DNA from: Kribbella steppae
GTDB lineage: Bacteria > Actinomycetota > Actinomycetes > Propionibacteriales > Kribbellaceae
DNA: 64,000 bases
Assembly (NCBI RefSeq): GCF_004342025.1
Contig: NZ_SLWN01000010.1
Span: 62,001-126,000 of the forward strand
Reading direction: 5' to 3'
Part shown: piece after piece, positions 28,943-37,395 of the stretch
Numbering within the stretch: position 1 is the first letter of the stretch
How the letters are laid out: every line of letters starts with the position of its first letter
Made by a program: the position numbers and the translations under genes
The notes under the pieces: model-generated
Told to the model about the DNA's origin: nothing
The model's input: the letters and a program-made list of their open reading frames with translations, nothing else
Databases searched by the model: none

Positions 28943-31324
28943 TCAGTTGAGGGCGAAGAGGCGGGTGCCGTCGGAGAAGACGGGTCGGGCGCCGGCGACC
29001 GTGACGGCTGGCTTGTTGCAGGTGACCTCTTCGGACTGGGCGACCGATTCCGCGGTCGGGCCGGCCAGAATGGGGCGCGGCTGGATGCCCGTGGTGCCGA
29101 TCATCACCGGGGAGCAGCTGCCGTTGGTCTGGGGCATCAGCGTGACCACTCGACCGTCCGGCAGCAAGCCGAAGCCGGCCCGCGGATACTCAGGTTGCTG
29201 CAGCTTCGGCGGCACCTGCAGCAAGTGGTGCCACTGCGGCGTCCCGTCCGCCGGGCTCACCGCGGACACGTCGTACGTCTGGGGCTGGCCGGGATCGGTG
29301 GCATTCCGGCAGGTGATCAGCACCAGTGAAGCGTGCGTGGCCGCGAGTTGTGCGTCGCAGGAGGACGACCCGAGTCGTGGTCGTGGTGTGCCCGGCACCG
29401 GCGTCGTCCAGCTAACGCGGCCCTCACCGACGTCGACGGCCCACTGGTAGAGCGTGCCTCCGGCCGCACCGGTCCAGATGAGTCCAGACACCTCACGAGT
29501 GTCAGGTACGGCGACCAGGTCACCGACCCACGTGGCCGGGTCCAGCTCGGCGCTCAGGTCGAACCGGTTGCCCAGGTTGACCTCCCACCGCTGGTCGCCG
29601 TTCTTCATATCCAGCCCGCGTACGACGGCGCCGTTGCCACCACACGCATCGACCACGACAGCCTGGTCGCCCATGAGCTCGCCCTGCGTCACGGTGCAGT
29701 GCAACTGCGTCCGCCAGTGCGTCGGATTGCTCACGCCATGCGCGACGACGTGGTTGTCCTCTGCCACCAGCAACTGGTTCGCATCGACCGCGAGAGCCGT
29801 GCCATCCGTGTGGACCTCGGTGAGCACCTTCCCGCTCACCGCATCCAGGACGGCGTACGTCGGCAGGTTGATGCCACTCGGTGCACGGGTTCCGGCGTAC
29901 GGGAGATGGGCTGCGAGAGTGCGGCCGTCACTGGAGACCAGGAGACCTCTGGAACCGTTGTCGGCCGCGTCGTCGACGTCGGCCCGGGAGTACCGCCACC
30001 GGATCTGGCCGGTGTTCGCGTCGGACATGACGACGCCGTCCGATCGCAGTTCGGCGACGCCGCCCGCCGTACCGGCGATGGCGCCGCTGGCAGGCACCTC
30101 GCGACTCCAGGCGAGGGCTCCGTCGAGTTGGACCGGCTGCTGTTCGGGCTTGGTGGTGGTCGTGGTGCTGACCGTGTTGGCGGTCTCCAGCCGGGCCTGG
30201 ACGAACGGCTCGCCGGCGGACACCCCGATCCAGGCGAGCAGCGACCCGCACACCACGGTCAGCCCGAGACTCAGCAGCCGCGGTGGAGCTTGTGCGTACG
30301 CCGGTGCAAGCCGCAAACGTCTCGCCAAGGCCAGCAGTGCGCCGGCGAGCACCAGAGCCACGGACGCGAGCAGGAGGTACGGCCACCGCTCGGACATCGC
30401 GGCACCGGGCTGTGCCGCCGGCCAGCGCCACCAGCAGAGGCCGACCGCGATCACCCCGACCACAGCAAAGGCAAGAGCCGGGACGGTTACCAGTCGCGGT
30501 TGGGCCCGGCGGAACCATACGCAGGCCAGTCCGGCGGACAACGCCGTACCCGCGATGGGGGCCCAGACCGGGAAGCCGGTGATCTGGTCCGGGTCGGCCG
30601 GCCATTTCGCGGCCGCGCCGAGACCACGTCCGAGCAGGACCGAGGCGGCCACGACCGCACCGAGGGCGGCGCCGAAGTACACGATCGGGATCAGCCCGGC
30701 GATCGGCCGGGCCGCCTCAGGGCCCCAGGACTCGACCTCCCGGGAGACGTTGTCGCGGGCGGCCGCTTCCCACTCGTCATGACCTCTCGCGGTGGCGTAC
30801 AACCGGGTCTGGGCCAGGCCCTGCAGGAACGTCATCCGGCCGCGGGCGAACTCCCGGTCGCCGATGTGCGCGTACTCCTGCCGGATGCCCGCGGCGTACT
30901 CGTCGTACCGCTCGGGGGACAGGCTCAGGATGCGCAGGTCGGCGTCGCAGAGGACCGCGCCGTTCGCGTCGTCCGGCTCGCAGTCGTGCTTGGCGGTCAG
31001 CCGGACCAGCCGGCCGACCTCCTCGACCCGCTCGGCGTCGACGCCGTACGCCGCCAGCTCGAGCTCGGCCAGTTGGGCCGAGACTTCCTCGTTCTCGCCG
31101 GGGTCGGCCTGCGGGTCGTAGATCGCGTCGTGGAACCAGGCGGCCAGCCGGACCGTGTCGGCGTCCGCGGCGGAGTCGGCCAGCGCGTCGATGGTCTCCA
31201 GCACCTCGGTCAGGTGCCGCTGGTTGTGATAGTGGCGGTGTTGCTCTGCGTAACGAGCCAGCAGATCGTCGCCCAACGGCTGCGCGTGCGGCAGCAGGCG
31301 ATTCCACTGGTCGCGCAGGTCCAT
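28943..31324 (-). CDS. HD phosphohydrolase / five-helix membrane / PQQ beta-propeller protein
   Basis: ATG 31324 starts the HD-type domain. Residues 1-200 match small predicted metal-dependent HD hydrolases: HYHNQRH (H31, H33, H37), WFHDAIYD (H65-D66), AKHD (H113-D114) and CDADLRIL (D127, D129). Five membrane helices follow at about 218-400. After a Thr-rich linker comes a ~370-residue PQQ/WD-like beta-propeller with DANTGQIRWRYS and VLDAVSGKV repeats. An odd helix number puts the propeller outside and the hydrolase inside, which suggests a receptor with phosphohydrolase output. The substrate, possibly a nucleotide, is unknown. A paralogue lies at 32392-34659. Confidence 0.88.
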   Translation of the reverse strand: MDLRDQWNRLLPHAQPLGDDLLARYAEQHRHYHNQRHLTEVLETIDALADSAADADTVRLAAWFHDAIYDPQADPGENEEVSAQLAELELAAYGVDAERVEEVGRLVRLTAKHDCEPDDANGAVLCDADLRILSLSPERYDEYAAGIRQEYAHIGDREFARGRMTFLQGLAQTRLYATARGHDEWEAAARDNVSREVESWGPEAARPIAGLIPIVYFGAALGAVVAASVLLGRGLGAAAKWPADPDQITGFPVWAPIAGTALSAGLACVWFRRAQPRLVTVPALAFAVVGVIAVGLCWWRWPAAQPGAAMSERWPYLLLASVALVLAGALLALARRLRLAPAYAQAPPRLLSLGLTVVCGSLLAWIGVSAGEPFVQARLETANTVSTTTTTKPEQQPVQLDGALAWSREVPASGAIAGTAGGVAELRSDGVVMSDANTGQIRWRYSRADVDDAADNGSRGLLVSSDGRTLAAHLPYAGTRAPSGINLPTYAVLDAVSGKVLTEVHTDGTALAVDANQLLVAEDNHVVAHGVSNPTHWRTQLHCTVTQGELMGDQAVVVDACGGNGAVVRGLDMKNGDQRWEVNLGNRFDLSAELDPATWVGDLVAVPDTREVSGLIWTGAAGGTLYQWAVDVGEGRVSWTTPVPGTPRPRLGSSSCDAQLAATHASLVLITCRNATDPGQPQTYDVSAVSPADGTPQWHHLLQVPPKLQQPEYPRAGFGLLPDGRVVTLMPQTNGSCSPVMIGTTGIQPRPILAGPTAESVAQSEEVTCNKPAVTVAGARPVFSDGTRLFALN

Positions 31325-31523
31325 GGCTGGGAGTCTCGCACCCGGTGGGAGCCTGGACCGACCGATCCGGGGCTCCCGGATAGTCTCGTGGCCAAAGCGA
31401 TATCGGCTCGTCACCTGACCGGCGCGATGGGTGCGTCCGGCATCGAATCCGACCGATGCGATTGCGGCCCAGATCACACCGATCTGGCCTTGCGGGGGCA
31501 GGTGGCCTGGAGGGGAGGCATCG

Positions 31524-32408
31524 ATGCGATTCGGCTTGGTGGGCACCGGTCCGTGGGCGAAGCTGACGCACGGACCGGGTTTGCGGGCCGCGGCGGACGC
31601 GGAACTGATCGGTGTCTGGGGCCGGGACGCCGGGAAAACCGCCGCGATCGCGGCCGACCTGGAGGTCCAGCCGTACGGCGACTACGCGGAGTTACTGGAA
31701 TCGGTCGACGCGGTCGCGTTCGCGGTACCGCCGAAGGTGCAGGCGTCGATGGCGCTCGAGGCGGCCGCGGTGGGCAAGCACCTGCTGCTGGACAAGCCGG
31801 TCGCCACCTCGGTCGACGACGCCCGCGCGCTGGCCGACGAGGCCGCGGACGAGGGGATCGCGTCGGTGGTGTTCTTCACCCATCGGTTCGAGCCGCCGAG
31901 CCGGAAGTTCTTCGCCGAGGTCCAGGCCAAGGGCGGGTGGAAGGGTGGCTGGACCCGGATGCTGGCCGCACTCGATGCCCCGGACAACCCGTTCACGGAC
32001 TCGCCCTGGCGGCGGGAGGAGCATGGCGCGCTCTGGGACATCGGGCCGCACGCACTGTCGAACCTGACCGTCATGCTCGGTCCGATCACCGATGTGACAG
32101 CCGTCGGCGGCGAGGGCGACCTGGTGCATCTGGTCGTCCGGCACGAGTCCGGTGCGACCAGTACGGCGAGCCTGTCGCTGTTCGCCCCACCAGAGGGCAG
32201 CAGCTTCGAGACCGGCATCTGGGGCGAGTCGGGTACGGCGTTCCTGCCGGACGGCTACTGGCCGCCGGAGGAGTCGTTCCAACTCGCCGTACACGAGTTG
32301 GTCGCTGCGGCTGAGTCAGGCGAGTCGCACCCGGTCGACGTCGCCTTCGGGGCCCGAGTGGTCGAGCTGCTGGCGTCCGCCGAGGAGCAGCTCAACGCAG
32401 CGCGATGA
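31524..32408 (+). CDS. Gfo/Idh/MocA family NAD(P)-dependent oxidoreductase
   Basis: Start ATG 31524 follows GGAGGGGAGG. The 294-residue protein has the Rossmann start RFGLVGTGPWAKLTHGPGL, the family motif KHLLLDKPVATS (Lys in the EKP-type motif) and a C-terminal alpha/beta domain with DIGPHALSNLTVMLG holding the catalytic His. It should oxidise or reduce a sugar or inositol derivative; the substrate is not evident. It lies between the two HD/propeller genes on the opposite strand. Its end overlaps the second one by 17 bases, and a 199-bp gap separates its start from the first. Confidence 0.92.
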   Translation: MRFGLVGTGPWAKLTHGPGLRAAADAELIGVWGRDAGKTAAIAADLEVQPYGDYAELLESVDAVAFAVPPKVQASMALEAAAVGKHLLLDKPVATSVDDARALADEAADEGIASVVFFTHRFEPPSRKFFAEVQAKGGWKGGWTRMLAALDAPDNPFTDSPWRREEHGALWDIGPHALSNLTVMLGPITDVTAVGGEGDLVHLVVRHESGATSTASLSLFAPPEGSSFETGIWGESGTAFLPDGYWPPEESFQLAVHELVAAAESGESHPVDVAFGARVVELLASAEEQLNAAR

Positions 32409-34659
32409 CGGTGTCCGAGCCGGAGGCGAGCACCAGGTTGCCGATCGCGCGGACGTCGCGGCTGCAGGAGATGCCGGCGGGGAGACGGACCTGACGGTAG
32501 CCGCCCCGGCTGATCACATTCGCCCAGCAGGCGTCCGAGCCACGGCTGAACGAGATCACCCGGCCGTCGGCGGTGACGGTGACCTTCATCCGCGGGCTGA
32601 CCGGTGCGCTCGTCTGCCAGGCGGTCTGACCGGTGGTGGCGTCGATCGCAGTGACCAGGGTCCGGCCGCCCTCGAGCTTCCTGGCGGCCGGGCAGTCCAC
32701 CACGACCAGGTACCTGCCGGCCGCGTTGAGCAGGGTCCGGCACGCCCAGTTCCCCGGCACCGGCCACCGCCACTTGGTCTCGCCGGTCCGCGGCTCGATG
32801 GCGGTCAGAGCAGCGGGTACGTCGGAGTCGCCGCCGGGCTCGGCCACGACGACCAGACCGGCCACGACGACCGGCCGGCGGTAGTTGTCGCTGGACTCCT
32901 TGGTCCACAGCTTCTTGCCGGACTTCAGATCGAGGCCGACCATGTCGTCGGTTTCGTCACCGCAGCTGCGGCCGAGGAAGGTGACCACGGTGTCGGTGGT
33001 CGCGACAGCGCCGATACTGGTGCAGCGGCCGGGCTCGAACGTCCACCGGTCATTGCCGTCCGGGTCGACGCCGCGCAGCTTGTCGGAGCCGCGGGCGACA
33101 CGTTCGCCGGTCAGCAGCGGGTCGGCTTGGTGGATCAGGTGGTCGCGGGTGCCGCCCGGCCAGGCGGCCTTGCGCTTGCCGGTGTTGGCGTCGAGGAGCA
33201 GGTAGCCGACGTCGGCGAACTCAGCGAGCACATAGTCGCCATTGCCGGTCGCTACGATCTCCGGCTTCTCGTCCGAGTCGGACCGGCTGTAGCGCCACCG
33301 CAGTACGCCGGTTGCCGCGTCGAGCATCTCGACCACACCGGACTGTCGGGGGATGGCGATGCCGTACCTGGTGCCGATTGCCTCCTCGGCGCCCGACCCC
33401 AGCATTGACTTGCTGACCCACGCGACGCTGCCGTCCAAGGTGGAGGCCGTGGCCTTCCCTGCTGGGCGGCGTGCATCCTCCACGCGCTCGTTGGTGCTCA
33501 GCACGTAGTTGCGGGCCAGCGGCTGGATGATCAGCAGGAGGACGAGTGCGACCACCGCAGGCACCGCTAGCCAGGCGAGGTGCTGGCCGAGGTTCCTCGA
33601 GGGGAGGAAGCGGGCAGTCCTGGTGCGGAGGAGTGAGGCGATCAGTGCGGCTGAGCCGGCCAGGAGGAGTAGGAGCAGAGCCGAGATGAGCAGCGGGACT
33701 CGAAGGCCAACGCCCAAGGCTGGGTTGACTCTTGGCACCTGAGCCCAGGCGACGAGCAGTCCGGTGACGGCGACAGCTACCACCGCGCCTGCGATGAGTC
33801 GTGAGCGTTGGCTGGCGCTGCGGGCGCACCGGAACAACACAGGTGCGCTGAGCAACGCGACGGCAGCCAGTACGACGGTTGGCCAGCCGACCTCATCCTC
33901 GGCGGCCGGGACTTCCCAGGAGGCGCCCGCCGCGGCGATCGCGACGACTGCGGAGGCGATCGCGCTGAAGGTGGCTGTTGCGGTGAGTGCGGCCTGCTGC
34001 CAACCACGCCAGGGTGCCGGGAGCTCACTGTCCAGTCCGGCGAGCTCTGTCTCGAGGTTGACGCGTGCGACCGGGCTGAGGCGTTGCCGGGCCAGCTGGG
34101 TCCGGTAGAGGTGGCCGTCGAGCAGTTCGCGGACCTCGTCGTACCGGTGCTCGAGGGCGGACTTCCGGTCGGTGGCGTCACGCCGTACCTCTGAGATGTG
34201 GACGGCGTACCGGCTGGGGTCGGCGGCGAGGATGGCGTTGACGGCGTCGAGCAGTACGTCGCCGTTGGCGTCGCGCCGGGGCGGTGCGTAGGCGTCGGGC
34301 GGTGGTGCGGCCAGGTCGCCGGTGAGGCGGATCAGACGGGCGGCCTCGGCGATGCGGATGGGTGGTACGCCGTACTGCGGGAGGAGCTCCTCGGCCAGTA
34401 CGGCGGAGGCCTCGGCGTCCTCGGCCGGAGTGCCACCGGGCTCGTGCACGGCCCGGTGGAACCAGGCGGCCAGCCGCACGGAGGTGGGGTCGGTGGAGAG
34501 CTGGATGAGCGAGTCGAGCGCGGTCAGGACGATGTCGAGGTAGTAGTCGCGGTACGCGCGGCGATTGCGGTCGACGTACCGGGCGACCAGCTCGTCCGCA
34601 AGCCGCGCCGAGCCGGGCACCAGCCCGTCCCACCTCGCCCGCAGCTCCACCACTGCCAC
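32392..34659 (-). CDS. HD-like / five-helix membrane / PQQ beta-propeller paralogue with degenerate HD site
   Basis: The 755-residue protein has the same order as the gene at 28943: an N-terminal helical HD-like domain (about 1-200), five membrane helices (about 225-385) and a PQQ-type propeller (MLDAATGVLRWRYS, LLDANTGKRKAAW, LDLKSGKKLWTKE, AIDATTGQTAWQT). The catalytic residues are not kept: WFHD is WFHR (H68-R69), HYHNQRH is AYRDYY, and AKHD is lost. It is therefore probably a pseudoenzyme, a regulator or partner of the active paralogue. Both propellers should be extracytoplasmic. Confidence 0.88.
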   Translation of the reverse strand: MAVVELRARWDGLVPGSARLADELVARYVDRNRRAYRDYYLDIVLTALDSLIQLSTDPTSVRLAAWFHRAVHEPGGTPAEDAEASAVLAEELLPQYGVPPIRIAEAARLIRLTGDLAAPPPDAYAPPRRDANGDVLLDAVNAILAADPSRYAVHISEVRRDATDRKSALEHRYDEVRELLDGHLYRTQLARQRLSPVARVNLETELAGLDSELPAPWRGWQQAALTATATFSAIASAVVAIAAAGASWEVPAAEDEVGWPTVVLAAVALLSAPVLFRCARSASQRSRLIAGAVVAVAVTGLLVAWAQVPRVNPALGVGLRVPLLISALLLLLLAGSAALIASLLRTRTARFLPSRNLGQHLAWLAVPAVVALVLLLIIQPLARNYVLSTNERVEDARRPAGKATASTLDGSVAWVSKSMLGSGAEEAIGTRYGIAIPRQSGVVEMLDAATGVLRWRYSRSDSDEKPEIVATGNGDYVLAEFADVGYLLLDANTGKRKAAWPGGTRDHLIHQADPLLTGERVARGSDKLRGVDPDGNDRWTFEPGRCTSIGAVATTDTVVTFLGRSCGDETDDMVGLDLKSGKKLWTKESSDNYRRPVVVAGLVVVAEPGGDSDVPAALTAIEPRTGETKWRWPVPGNWACRTLLNAAGRYLVVVDCPAARKLEGGRTLVTAIDATTGQTAWQTSAPVSPRMKVTVTADGRVISFSRGSDACWANVISRGGYRQVRLPAGISCSRDVRAIGNLVLASGSDTVIALR

Positions 34660-34743
34660 AGTTTGCCAGTTGCACCCCTCAGCAAACGCTCGATCTCCCC
34701 ACCGAGACCTTGCGGTTCCCGCCCAAGCCCGCGTCAGCGTGCC

Positions 34744-35055
34744 CTAGCGGCGGGCGGTCAGGATGCCGGTGAGGAGGCCGGGGTAGAGGGTGTCGAGGTC
34801 TTCGCGGCGCAGCGAGCTGATCCGGCGGGTGCCTTCGGTGTGGGTGGTGAGGACGCCGGCCTCGCGCAGGATGCGGAGGTGGTGGGCGCGGGTGGAGGCG
34901 GTCACCGGGAGCTCGATCTCGCCGCACGCGATGCCCTCGGGGGCGTCGGCCAACGCCCGGATGATCTGCAGCCGGACCGGCTCGCCGAGGGCCTGCAGCA
35001 CCGCCTCGACGCGGATCTCGTCACGCGCCGGCTGCGGTAGAGCCTTCCTACTCAT
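34744..35055 (-). CDS. ArsR-family transcriptional regulator
   Basis: The 103-residue winged-helix protein has VEAVLQALGEPVRLQIIRALADAPEGIACGEIELPVTASTRAHHLRILREAGVL and a short C-terminus. A metal site is not evident (one Cys). It is divergent from an MFS exporter and probably represses it from the dyads at 35158-35199. Its ATG overlaps the stop of a 27-codon mini-ORF, exactly as folA does. Confidence 0.92.
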   Translation of the reverse strand: MSRKALPQPARDEIRVEAVLQALGEPVRLQIIRALADAPEGIACGEIELPVTASTRAHHLRILREAGVLTTHTEGTRRISSLRREDLDTLYPGLLTGILTARR

Positions 35056-35135
35056 CGTCGTCCTCGCTTCGCTCCGGGCGCCGACGAGGCACGAGCTGGG
35101 CTGTGCTTGACGATGAACTCGCTTCGCTCGTTCAT
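35052..35135 (-). CDS. 27-codon mini-ORF before the ArsR gene (repeat family copy B)
   Basis: ATG 35135 to TGA 35052-35054. The peptide begins MNERSEFIVKHS and ends GAKRGRR. It differs from copy A (16561-16644) at 11 of 84 bases and 6 of 27 residues, with no gap, and ends in the same ATGA overlap with the next gene. No ribosome site is seen before its ATG, so it may be leaderless or silent. Micropeptide or coupled repeat element; unknown. Confidence 0.55.
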   Translation of the reverse strand: MNERSEFIVKHSPARASSAPGAKRGRR

Positions 35136-35157
35136 GGGCCCATCATACGACGCCGGT

Positions 35158-35199
35158 CGAAGTTTGATGAACTTCGTAGTACGATCTTCGTCGAACTAC
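35158..35199. promoter_or_regulatory. Operator-like dyads in the ArsR/MFS divergent gap
   Basis: CGAAGTT (35158-35164) and AACTTCG (35170-35176) form a perfect dyad, followed by GTAGT (35176-35180) and ACTAC (35195-35199). The segment is AT-richer than its surroundings and ends 24 bases before the MFS start. Confidence 0.6.
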
Positions 35200-35223
35200 C
35201 AATCCTCGTTCGGAAGGTCCTCG

Positions 35224-36411
35224 ATGTCCGCACGGATCTACCTGCTCGGCGCCGGCGCGTTCGCGGTCGGCACCAGCGCGTACGTCGTGTCCGGCGTACT
35301 GCCCGACGTCAGTTCCGAGCTCCACGTCTCGCTGACGGCCGCGGGCCAGCTCGCCACCGCATTCTCCCTGGCGTACGCCGTCGGTGCGCCGATCCTGTCC
35401 ACGCTGACCGGCCGGTGGGAGCGCCGTACCCTCCTGATCGCCGCACTCGTCCTGGCAGCGCTGGGCAACCTCATAGCCGCCGTCGCCACCGACTACCCCG
35501 TACTGATCGTCGGTCGGGTCGTGGCCGCCTTCGGAGCCGCGGTCTACACGCCTGCGGCCACCCTGTTCGCGACAGGCCTGCTGCCGCCGGAGGAGCGCGG
35601 TAGAGCCGTCGCGATCGTGTTCGGCGGTCTCACCTTCGCCCTGGTGCTCGGCGTACCGGCCGGGACCCTGCTCGGCCCCGTCCTCGGTTACAAGGGCGTC
35701 TTCGCTCTGATTACCGTCGTCGCCGTGCTGGTTGCCATCGCCGAGCGCTCCGCACTGCCGAAGGTGGATGCGCCGCCTGTGGTCAGCCTGCGAGAACGGT
35801 TCGCCGGCGTGACCGACCGCCGGGTGCAGACCGTACTGGCGATGTCGGTCCTCGGAGTCCTCGCCGCGTTCAGCGTCTACATCTACGTCGTGCCGCTACT
35901 GAAGGAGACCGTGCACCTCGGTGGCAGCGCAGTGGGGATCTTGCTGCTCGTCTACGGGCTGGGCGCCGTGGCGGGCAATCTGCTCGGCGGCCGGGCGACT
36001 GACCGCTTCGGCAGTCTCCGGACCCTGTACGGCGTCCTGCTCGGCAGCATCGTGATGGTCGCGACTCTGGACCTGACGGCGACGACTGTGGTCGGCGCTG
36101 GTACTGCACTGTTCCTGTGGGGCATGTTCACGTGGGCGTTCAATCCGCCGATTCAGAACCTGCTGCTCGAACTCGGTGGTGGCCTGCTGATCTCGCTGAA
36201 CGCATCTGCGATCTACCTGGGCGCCGGACTGTCCGCTGTAGTCGGCGGACTGGTCATTCAGCTGGTCGGGATCACCTATCTGCCCTTGATCGCGGCAGTG
36301 CTCGACGTGGCCGTGCTCGGCCTGCTCGTCACCCTGCGGCGCGATCCGGCGCTCCAGCGGGTCGAGCACTTGGAGGAGGAAGAGCAAGTCCTCGCTGCGG
36401 TTGCGGACTAG
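35224..36411 (+). CDS. MFS transporter (drug/sugar efflux type)
   Basis: The 395-residue protein has twelve predicted membrane helices, with the MFS loop motif GRWERRTLL after helix 2 and GGRATDRFGSLRTLYG in the matching position of the second half. It resembles AraJ/NepI/CmlR-type exporters (PVLIVGRVVAAFGAAVYTPAA, VLGVPAGTLLG). The acidic C-terminus is cytosolic. The divergent ArsR gene suggests induction by its substrate, which is probably a small toxic compound. Confidence 0.93.
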   Translation: MSARIYLLGAGAFAVGTSAYVVSGVLPDVSSELHVSLTAAGQLATAFSLAYAVGAPILSTLTGRWERRTLLIAALVLAALGNLIAAVATDYPVLIVGRVVAAFGAAVYTPAATLFATGLLPPEERGRAVAIVFGGLTFALVLGVPAGTLLGPVLGYKGVFALITVVAVLVAIAERSALPKVDAPPVVSLRERFAGVTDRRVQTVLAMSVLGVLAAFSVYIYVVPLLKETVHLGGSAVGILLLVYGLGAVAGNLLGGRATDRFGSLRTLYGVLLGSIVMVATLDLTATTVVGAGTALFLWGMFTWAFNPPIQNLLLELGGGLLISLNASAIYLGAGLSAVVGGLVIQLVGITYLPLIAAVLDVAVLGLLVTLRRDPALQRVEHLEEEEQVLAAVAD

Positions 36412-36463
36412 CTCTTGACACTGCTCCGGCACTGACGCAGTGTTTCATCGATCCGCCCCATCG

Positions 36464-36480
36464 GTGAATGGATGATTCAC
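36464..36480 (+). promoter_or_regulatory. Small dyad at the RpiR/MurR gene start
   Basis: GTGAAT (36464-36469) and ATTCAC (36475-36480) flank a 5-base centre that contains part of the candidate ATG at 36472. RpiR-type regulators bind such short dyads, so autoregulation is plausible. Confidence 0.45.
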
Positions 36481-37395
36481 ATGCCCGAACCCGCTGCACC
36501 GCAGCCGCCGTCGGATATCGCGGACCGGGTTCGGGCGACACTGCCGCGGCTGACCGGTGCGCTGCGGCTGGTCGCCGACACCGTGCTCGCGGAGCCGGAG
36601 ATCGTGGCCGAGCTGTCCACCGCGGCGCTGGCGGAGCGGGCCGGGGTGTCACAGGCGAGCGTGACCCGGTTCGCCCAGGCGATCGGGCTCGCGAGCCACC
36701 AGCAGTTGCGGATCGCCGTCGCGACCCAGCTCGGCCGCGCGACCGTCCCCGGCTGGAGCACCGACCTCGGTCCGGTCATCGCCGACGACGACACGGTCGG
36801 CCGGGTCGCGACGGTGGTGGCGAACGCCGACATCCGGGCCATCACCCAGACCGTCGACCAACTCGACCTCGAGGCTCTCGACCGGGCCGCGCATGCCCTC
36901 GCCTCCGCCCGACGGATCGACGTGTACGGCGTGGGCGGCAGCTCGACCATCGCCGCCGAACTGGAGATGCGGCTGTTCCGGATCGGCGCGCAGGTCCGGG
37001 CCTGGCCCGAGATCCACGGTGCGGCCACCTCCGCCGCCTTGCTCACCGACGCCGACGCCGTGGTCGCGATCTCCCACTCCGGCGCGACCGCCGAGGTCCT
37101 CGAACCGGTCGAGCTCGCCCGCGATCGGGGCGCGACCACGATCGGCATCACCAGCGATCCGCGGTCGCCGCTGGCCGGCGTGGTCGACGAGGTGCTGACC
37201 ACGGCCGTGCTCGAGACCTCGTTCCGCAGCGGCGGTCTGGCCGCGCGGCACTCCCAGTTGGTCGTCACCGACTGCCTCTACATCCGGGTCGCCCAGCTGA
37301 CCTCGGACCGCGCCGGCCAGGCGATCGATCTGACCGAAGACATCAGCGCCAAACACTCCGTCCGAACTCGCCGCCACCGAGGAGACCGACGATGA
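36472..37395 (+). CDS. RpiR/MurR-family transcriptional regulator (HTH plus SIS domain)
   Basis: The product is 307 residues, or 304 if the ATG at 36481 is used. The N-terminal HTH_6 domain shows LSTAALAERAGVSQASVTRFAQAIGL. The C-terminal SIS sugar-phosphate domain (about 125-265) has IDVYGVGGSSTIAAELEMRLFRIG and VVAISHSGATAEVLEPVELARDRGATTIGITS. It should sense a phosphosugar, probably an amino-sugar phosphate, and control the downstream glycosidases: its stop overlaps the GH20 start as ATGA. Confidence 0.94.
   Translation: MIHMPEPAAPQPPSDIADRVRATLPRLTGALRLVADTVLAEPEIVAELSTAALAERAGVSQASVTRFAQAIGLASHQQLRIAVATQLGRATVPGWSTDLGPVIADDDTVGRVATVVANADIRAITQTVDQLDLEALDRAAHALASARRIDVYGVGGSSTIAAELEMRLFRIGAQVRAWPEIHGAATSAALLTDADAVVAISHSGATAEVLEPVELARDRGATTIGITSDPRSPLAGVVDEVLTTAVLETSFRSGGLAARHSQLVVTDCLYIRVAQLTSDRAGQAIDLTEDISAKHSVRTRRHRGDRR

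Noticed and set aside
29333..32314. 993-codon plus-strand ORF antisense to the HD/propeller gene
   Set aside because: Rich in Arg, Gly and Pro without domains; the opposite strand encodes clear HD, membrane and propeller segments. Typical high-GC antisense frame.
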